DNA from: Arsukibacterium tuosuense
GTDB lineage: Bacteria; Pseudomonadota; Gammaproteobacteria; Steroidobacterales; GCA-2729495
Length of the DNA stretch: 38,273 nucleotides
Assembly: GCA_945872065.1 (NCBI GenBank)
Contig: CAMBYH010000014.1
Location: 1 to 38,273 of the forward strand
Direction: 5' to 3'
Shown piece after piece: positions 34,036 to 38,273 of this stretch (position 1 is the stretch's first letter; every line of letters starts with the position of its first letter). Under the pieces are notes generated by a model. It was given only the letters and a program-made list of their open reading frames with translations, was not told the DNA's origin and searched no databases. The position numbers and the translations under genes are program-made.

Positions 34036-34596
34036 ATGAGCCTGCTGGCGGTCTGTGGTGGGCTGCGCAGCCCGATGTCCGGACGTATGCACGTCGGTGA
34101 CACTGAAGTTACCGCCCTGGATAGCGAGGGGCTTACCCGTGTCCGGCGGGAGAACATCGGCTTCGTCTTCCAGCAGTCAAATCTCCTGCCCTCCCTGACC
34201 GTCCTGGATCAGCTGCTGCTCACCGTGCATCTGCGGGGCATGACCCCGGGGGCTGCCGATCGCGACCGGGCCATGGTTCTCCTGCAGCAGGTTGGTATGG
34301 AATCCCGCAGCCGGCGCCTGCCTGCGGAGCTGTCCGGGGGCGAGCGGCAACGGGTGGGCATTGCCCGGGTGCTGATGTCGTCGCCGCGCCTGCTGCTGGT
34401 AGACGAACCGACGTCCATGCTCGACCAGTCCCGGGGTCAGCAGATCGTGAGCCTGCTCAGGGGTCAGTGCCACGAGCATCGGGTTGCAGCGCTCATGGTG
34501 ACTCACGACCCGGACATGCTGATGTATGTCGACCGGGCCGTGCACATTGCGGATGGCCGCCTCAGGGAGGTTGAGGTTTCCCATGCCCCGCATTGA
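34036..34596 (+). pseudogene. ABC ATPase (DevA type) lacking Walker A
   Basis: This has 186 codons from ATG 34036. It begins MSLLAVCGGL, which corresponds to the residues right after the Walker A lysine in intact DevA proteins; about 45 N-terminal residues including the P-loop are missing. The Q-loop (FVFQQSNLLP), signature LSGGERQR, Walker B LLLVDEP and switch His (THD) are preserved. Without a P-loop it cannot bind ATP normally. It overlaps the tetR gene by 14 bases. The retained good coding sequence suggests the loss is recent, or that the stub is kept for translational coupling. Confidence 0.78.
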
Positions 34597-35170
34597 AGCC
34601 GCCAGCATCGAAGAGCACGTGAAAGCGCAGACTGCACGAATACTCGATGCAGCAACCGAACTGTTCCGGACCAACGGCTACCGAAAAACCGACATGGATG
34701 ACATTGCCCGCGCGGTAGGCCTGGCGCGCAACTCGCTCTATCGCTACTACCGCAACAAGGACTTCATCCTGCTGGCCTGTGTCGAGCGCGACATGGGCGC
34801 GTATGTGGAACAGATGCGGAGTCTGGCTACCCTTCATCCCGATCCGGTCGAACGGATCGGCGCATGGCTGGATATGCAGATCGACGTCGCGACCAGTCCC
34901 GCCCACGCTACGCTGGAGCACATCGCCGAGATCCGTAGTGACGCGCCTGAACTGCGGGCCAAACTGATGGAACTGCACGAGGTTCCGGCGGCTGTCCTGC
35001 AAGGCTCGATAGGGGAGATCCTGCGGGGCAAGCGCAGGGATGCGGGTCTGGTTGCGGCCCTGATCAGGGGGATGGTCGAAGCCGCGGCGGGGCAGGCCAT
35101 GCGCCTCGAGAGTTCCACCGCGGTCAAGCGGGAGTTGCGCCGTTCTGTCGAGCGGGTCCTGGAATGCTGA
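34583..35170 (+). CDS. TetR-family transcriptional regulator
   Basis: This is a 195-residue regulator with an N-terminal helix-turn-helix (about 12-60: ILDAATELFRTNGYRKT, then DIARAVGLARNSLYRYYRNKD) and a helical ligand domain. ATG 34583 has GAGG six bases upstream and overlaps the ATPase stub. The gene is followed at 10 bases by the CbiX-like gene and then the MFS exporter, so it probably controls the operon, including itself, through the promoter at 33292. The inducer is unknown. Confidence 0.92.
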   Translation: MPRIEAASIEEHVKAQTARILDAATELFRTNGYRKTDMDDIARAVGLARNSLYRYYRNKDFILLACVERDMGAYVEQMRSLATLHPDPVERIGAWLDMQIDVATSPAHATLEHIAEIRSDAPELRAKLMELHEVPAAVLQGSIGEILRGKRRDAGLVAALIRGMVEAAAGQAMRLESSTAVKRELRRSVERVLEC

Positions 35171-35180
35171 GGAGTTACTC

Positions 35181-36296
35181 ATGATTGTCCCTCGTCTTGT
35201 CCGAGGCACCCTTTCCCTGGGATTGCTTGGGCTGGTTCTGGCGGCCGCCAGTGTTTCCGCAGCGGATGAACATGCGCACCACCATGGCGGCGCGGTGCCG
35301 GCTATGGACGCAGAGGGCAAGCGCCTCGAGTCGTATAACAAGCAACACGAGATGACGCCGGAGATGCGCGAGGCCCTGCGCGCGAAGGTTGCCCTCTACC
35401 GTGGCTTCACGGATCGCGAACTTGACATGAACATGCACGCGATGGGCCCCGACTACGAGTGGTATGTGAGCGATGCGAAGGTTAAGGGCAAGACGGGTAT
35501 CCTCGTCCTGACCCACGGTGTGGGCGAGAACAGCGACCGTCTCATCCGGGATGCCTACCTGGCCATGTCCAGGCAGACCCCGACGGCAATTGGCTTCGGT
35601 ATGTCCATGATGAGTTCGTCCCACCTCCAGTCCGCCGTGGATGACCTGCGCGCGAGCGGGGTGCGGCGGATAATCCTCGTCGACGAGGGAACCACCACCA
35701 AGTACAACTCGCTCACCCGGCACTGGCAGTACATCTTCGGCATGTACCCCGAGTCCAGCTATATGGATGTGCCCAAGGTGGAGGCTCCGGGCGTCGAGTT
35801 CGTCTGGGCCGGTCATTTCAATGATCACCCGCTGATCACCGAGATGCTCTACGACAGCCCCAAGTCCATCAGCACTGATCCTGCCAACGAGGTGCTGATC
35901 ATCGTCGGGAACGGGCCCGAAGACTCGGCTGATAACGGTCCTGACCTCAAGATCCTGCAGGCCCATGTGGACCGGCTGAAGGCCAAAAAGCAGTTTGCCG
36001 ACGTGCGCATCATCAACCTGCAGGATGACGCTATTGTCCCGGTGCGCGAGTCCAACGTGCGCAAACTGCGCAGCTGGATCCAGCAGGCCACGAAGAGCGG
36101 CCGTAAGGTGCTCGTCGTGCCGATTGCGGCTGCCAGTTTCGGCGTCCAGCAGCACATCAAGACGGACCTGCGCGGGTTGGAGTACACCTTTGCCGAGAAG
36201 GGTCTGATTGAGAATCCGAGGTTTACGCAATGGGTGGATAGCGTCATAAAGACGGCGCAAAATGCCAACGTACCCAAAGCCAATAAGCCCATGTGA
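35181..36296 (+). CDS. exported CbiX/sirohydrochlorin-chelatase-like protein
   Basis: This is a 371-residue protein with a signal peptide (cleavage near VSAAD, residue 28) and then a histidine cluster (HAHHHGG). Two related alpha/beta halves follow. The first has ILVLTHGVGEN (His112), SSHLQSAVDDLRASGVRRIILV in outline and GHFNDHPLITEML (His212, His216); the second starts VLIIVGNGPED. This pattern resembles class II chelatases such as CbiX, which insert cobalt, nickel or iron into tetrapyrroles, but those are cytoplasmic. Export and the His-rich tail suggest metal or tetrapyrrole handling in the periplasm; this is inference. GAGGAG precedes the ATG, and the stop overlaps the MFS start. Confidence 0.68.
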   Translation: MIVPRLVRGTLSLGLLGLVLAAASVSAADEHAHHHGGAVPAMDAEGKRLESYNKQHEMTPEMREALRAKVALYRGFTDRELDMNMHAMGPDYEWYVSDAKVKGKTGILVLTHGVGENSDRLIRDAYLAMSRQTPTAIGFGMSMMSSSHLQSAVDDLRASGVRRIILVDEGTTTKYNSLTRHWQYIFGMYPESSYMDVPKVEAPGVEFVWAGHFNDHPLITEMLYDSPKSISTDPANEVLIIVGNGPEDSADNGPDLKILQAHVDRLKAKKQFADVRIINLQDDAIVPVRESNVRKLRSWIQQATKSGRKVLVVPIAAASFGVQQHIKTDLRGLEYTFAEKGLIENPRFTQWVDSVIKTAQNANVPKANKPM

Positions 36297-37660
36297 GCGA
36301 GCCTAATCTCAGACCACTACTTCTGATCCTCTTCGTCGGCGTGCTCATGGGCGCGCTCGACCTGGCCATCATTGGTCCGGCCCTTCCGGCGATTCAGGCC
36401 GATCTGGGCATCGACACCCGGGCTCTGGCCTGGATCTTCAACATCTACGTACTCTTCCAGTTGGTGGGTACGCCCCTGATGGCCAAGCTTTCGGACCGGT
36501 ATGGGCGCCGTGCGATCTACGTGCTCAACCTGTCCCTGTTCGGCCTGGGCTCCCTCATTCTGGCGACCGCTTCTTCTTTTGAAGTCCTGCTCGTAGGCCG
36601 CGCGATCCAGGGGCTGGGTGCCGGCGGCATATTTCCGGTAGCCAGCGCCGTCATCGGCGACACCTTTCCCCCCGAGAAGCGGGGTTCCACGCTGGGGCTG
36701 CTGGGGGCCGTCTTTGGTATCGCGTTCCTGATAGGTCCTATCCTGGGTGGTGTCCTGCTGCGCTTCTCCTGGCACTGGCTGTTCCTGATTAACCTGCCCA
36801 TCGTCGCGCTGCTCATCTGGCAGGCACTGCGCCTGTTGCCAGGATCCGGGACCGCGATGCCGAAGCCCTTCGATGCAACCGGGGCGCTGCTGCTTTCAGC
36901 CCTGCTGGGCAGCGTGGCCATCGTCTTCACGGAGATTGACAGCAGCCATCTCCTGACGAGCCTGACATCTCTGCCTGTGGCGCCCTTCGCCGTGCTGGCT
37001 GTGGTGCTGGCCCCGGTTTTCTGGCGCGTCGAGCGGGGCGCTCCTGACCCGATCGTGCCGCCACGCCTGCTGGGATCGTTGCAGATGCGTCTGACGGGGG
37101 CCATTGCAGTCGGCACAGGAACTCTGGAGGCCGGATCCGCGTTTTTTCCTGCACTGGCAGTGGCAGCCCTGGGCGTCACCGACTACAACGCCAGTCTGCT
37201 GATGCTCCCCTCGGTGCTGGCCACCACGATCGGTGCCCCCCTCATGGGCCGGTTGCTGAATGTGCTCGGGTCCCGGGTCATCGTCCAGATGGGCCTGGCG
37301 CTGGTGGCCGTTGGCGCGCTCATGTATGCACTGACGGAACTCACCGTCACCCTGTTCGTGGCCGGCGGCATCATCGGCGGTTTTGGCTTCGCCGCTCTGC
37401 TTGGCGCGCCCCTGCGCTACATCGTGCTGAATGAGGCGTTACCTGCTGATCGCGGCACCGCCCAGGGTCTGCTCACTGTGTTCCTTGCAGTGGGCCAGCT
37501 GTCCGGTGCGGCCCTGATCGGCGGGGTCGCGGCTTCCCAGGGTGGCGGCACTCCGGGCTACCAGCTGGCCCTGCTGATTCTCGGCGGCCTGACCGCCTTA
37601 CTGGCAGTCGCCGGCTTCGGCCTGAAGTCCCGCGCTATCGAGCGGGCTAAAGCGACTTAG
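36293..37660 (+). CDS. MFS drug/metabolite exporter (DHA2-like)
   Basis: This is a 455-residue transporter of the major facilitator superfamily with about 14 hydrophobic helices. Motif A LSDRYGRR lies between helices 2 and 3, and the antiporter motif C region is GIAFLIGPILGG; DLAIIGPALPAIQADL at the start is typical of EmrB/QacA-type proton-driven exporters. The GTG start overlaps the chelatase-like gene stop (GTGA), so it is in the TetR operon. No EmrA adaptor is present. Its stop overlaps the stop of the convergent membrane-protein gene. Confidence 0.92.
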   Translation: MSEPNLRPLLLILFVGVLMGALDLAIIGPALPAIQADLGIDTRALAWIFNIYVLFQLVGTPLMAKLSDRYGRRAIYVLNLSLFGLGSLILATASSFEVLLVGRAIQGLGAGGIFPVASAVIGDTFPPEKRGSTLGLLGAVFGIAFLIGPILGGVLLRFSWHWLFLINLPIVALLIWQALRLLPGSGTAMPKPFDATGALLLSALLGSVAIVFTEIDSSHLLTSLTSLPVAPFAVLAVVLAPVFWRVERGAPDPIVPPRLLGSLQMRLTGAIAVGTGTLEAGSAFFPALAVAALGVTDYNASLLMLPSVLATTIGAPLMGRLLNVLGSRVIVQMGLALVAVGALMYALTELTVTLFVAGGIIGGFGFAALLGAPLRYIVLNEALPADRGTAQGLLTVFLAVGQLSGAALIGGVAASQGGGTPGYQLALLILGGLTALLAVAGFGLKSRAIERAKAT

Positions 37661-38262
37661 CGGCGGAGCCGCTGCACCAGCCAGTGGCCAGCGGCAAAGA
37701 GCACGGCGGCGAACATCGTGCCATTGCTGCCCAGCAGGGTGGCCAGCTTGCACTTCTTTGCGACCACCAGCAGCGTCGGCAGCCAGCTGACCTCCGCCGG
37801 GTACAGGACGATGGTCGTCAGCGCCGTCACGTTCTCCAGCCAGTCAAAAGCGGTAGCCAGCATCAGTACCAGCAGCAGCCTGCGAGCCAGCAGAGCGGCA
37901 TAGAGCCGGGGCAGACTGGCTCGCAGGGCGAAAGCGACGGTGGCTGCGATGAAGAGTCCGGCGAAGAACGGGAAAGCGTAATCGATCAGCGTGAAGGCGT
38001 AATACAGCTCCCGGGCCTGATCTGTGTAACCCGCCAGCTGCGGGTAGACCTCACCGGCAACAAGATCATTCTGCAGGTCGAAGGGAGCTGCGCCCCCCGC
38101 GTAGGCAGGGAAGAGCTTCCCTAGCCGCGTCAGCGCCTGGAGTGAACCAACAAAGAGAAAGAGGACGGCGGCATAGAGCCACCAGGTCCCCGAGATCCGG
38201 ATTATCAGGTCCTGCAGACGGCCGAGCATCTGACTCTTCCCAGCATTGCCTTGCGGCATCAT
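37657..38262 (-). CDS. membrane protein of unknown function
   Basis: This is a 201-residue protein with about four to five hydrophobic helices (near residues 27-45, 88-112, 122-140, 143-165 and 180-195) and a short N-terminal cytoplasmic tail. I do not recognise the family. The FDWLENVTAL segment and YYAFTLIDYAFPFFAG resemble small eukaryote-like and bacterial 'DUF' membrane proteins, but I will not assign one. ATG 38262 (followed by a second ATG) is close to the window edge; an upstream start outside the window cannot be excluded. Confidence 0.7.
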   Translation of the reverse strand: MMPQGNAGKSQMLGRLQDLIIRISGTWWLYAAVLFLFVGSLQALTRLGKLFPAYAGGAAPFDLQNDLVAGEVYPQLAGYTDQARELYYAFTLIDYAFPFFAGLFIAATVAFALRASLPRLYAALLARRLLLVLMLATAFDWLENVTALTTIVLYPAEVSWLPTLLVVAKKCKLATLLGSNGTMFAAVLFAAGHWLVQRLRR

Positions 38263-38273
38263 GACCCGTGTGG

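Overview
The window is GC-rich, densely coded bacterial DNA, most likely from a gammaproteobacterium. The evidence is the mix of families: KorAB, a GlnK/AmtB pair, MsrPQ, a YbbN/CnoX-type thioredoxin, MsrA, a PA0069-type radical SAM protein, and a REP-like palindrome of the kind common in that class. I cannot name the genus. There are no rRNA or tRNA genes, no CRISPR array, no transposase and no phage block.

Layout. 1-2846 (+): end of korA, korB, a dienelactone-hydrolase-like lipoprotein and a PGPGW membrane protein. 2843-3595 (-): thioredoxin/TPR protein. 3596-3959: a 364-bp gap holding what reads as a complete sigma-54 control region and a small RNA with an intrinsic terminator. 3960-5780 (+): the divergent sigma-54 activator. 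5861-8986 (+): PBP4-type peptidase, glnK, a REP-like palindrome, amtB. 8976-13584: methionine sulfoxide repair genes (msrQ, msrP, msrA) around a DUF547 protein and a TPR/TonB_C protein. 13684-15780 (+): HD-GYP protein and YceI-like lipoprotein. 15829-17446 (-): hipBA with an AT-rich promoter region. 17598-18671 (-): radical SAM protein with a LexA-like box upstream. 18771-23490 (+): adaptor, ATPase, two permeases and a small HExxH protein. 23491-31600 (-): small membrane protein, two-component pair, LuxR regulator, sirtuin, second HD-GYP, two c-type cytochromes and an unknown exported protein. 31607-33025 (-): alpha/beta hydrolase and an alanine-rich lipoprotein. 33351-37660 (+): broken DevCA-type ABC genes, TetR, an exported CbiX-like protein and an MFS exporter. 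37657-38262 (-): unknown membrane protein.

How the parts relate. GlnK and AmtB form the usual ammonium sensing and uptake pair. MsrPQ repairs periplasmic methionine sulfoxide while MsrA repairs the cytoplasmic pool. Two DUF3391/HD-GYP proteins point to cyclic-di-GMP control, and both have lost the His of the HD dyad. The 33-37.7 kb operon looks like an efflux locus whose ABC part decayed while its regulator, exported chelatase-like protein and MFS pump stayed intact.

The most interesting signal is at 3678-3960. On the minus strand there is a -24/-12 promoter, then upstream of it an IHF consensus and two palindromes, and then the divergent gene for a sigma-54 activator. Downstream of the promoter there is no gene for 160 bases, only hairpins with C-rich loops and a strong terminator. 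This looks like a self-contained, activator-linked, sigma-54-dependent small RNA.
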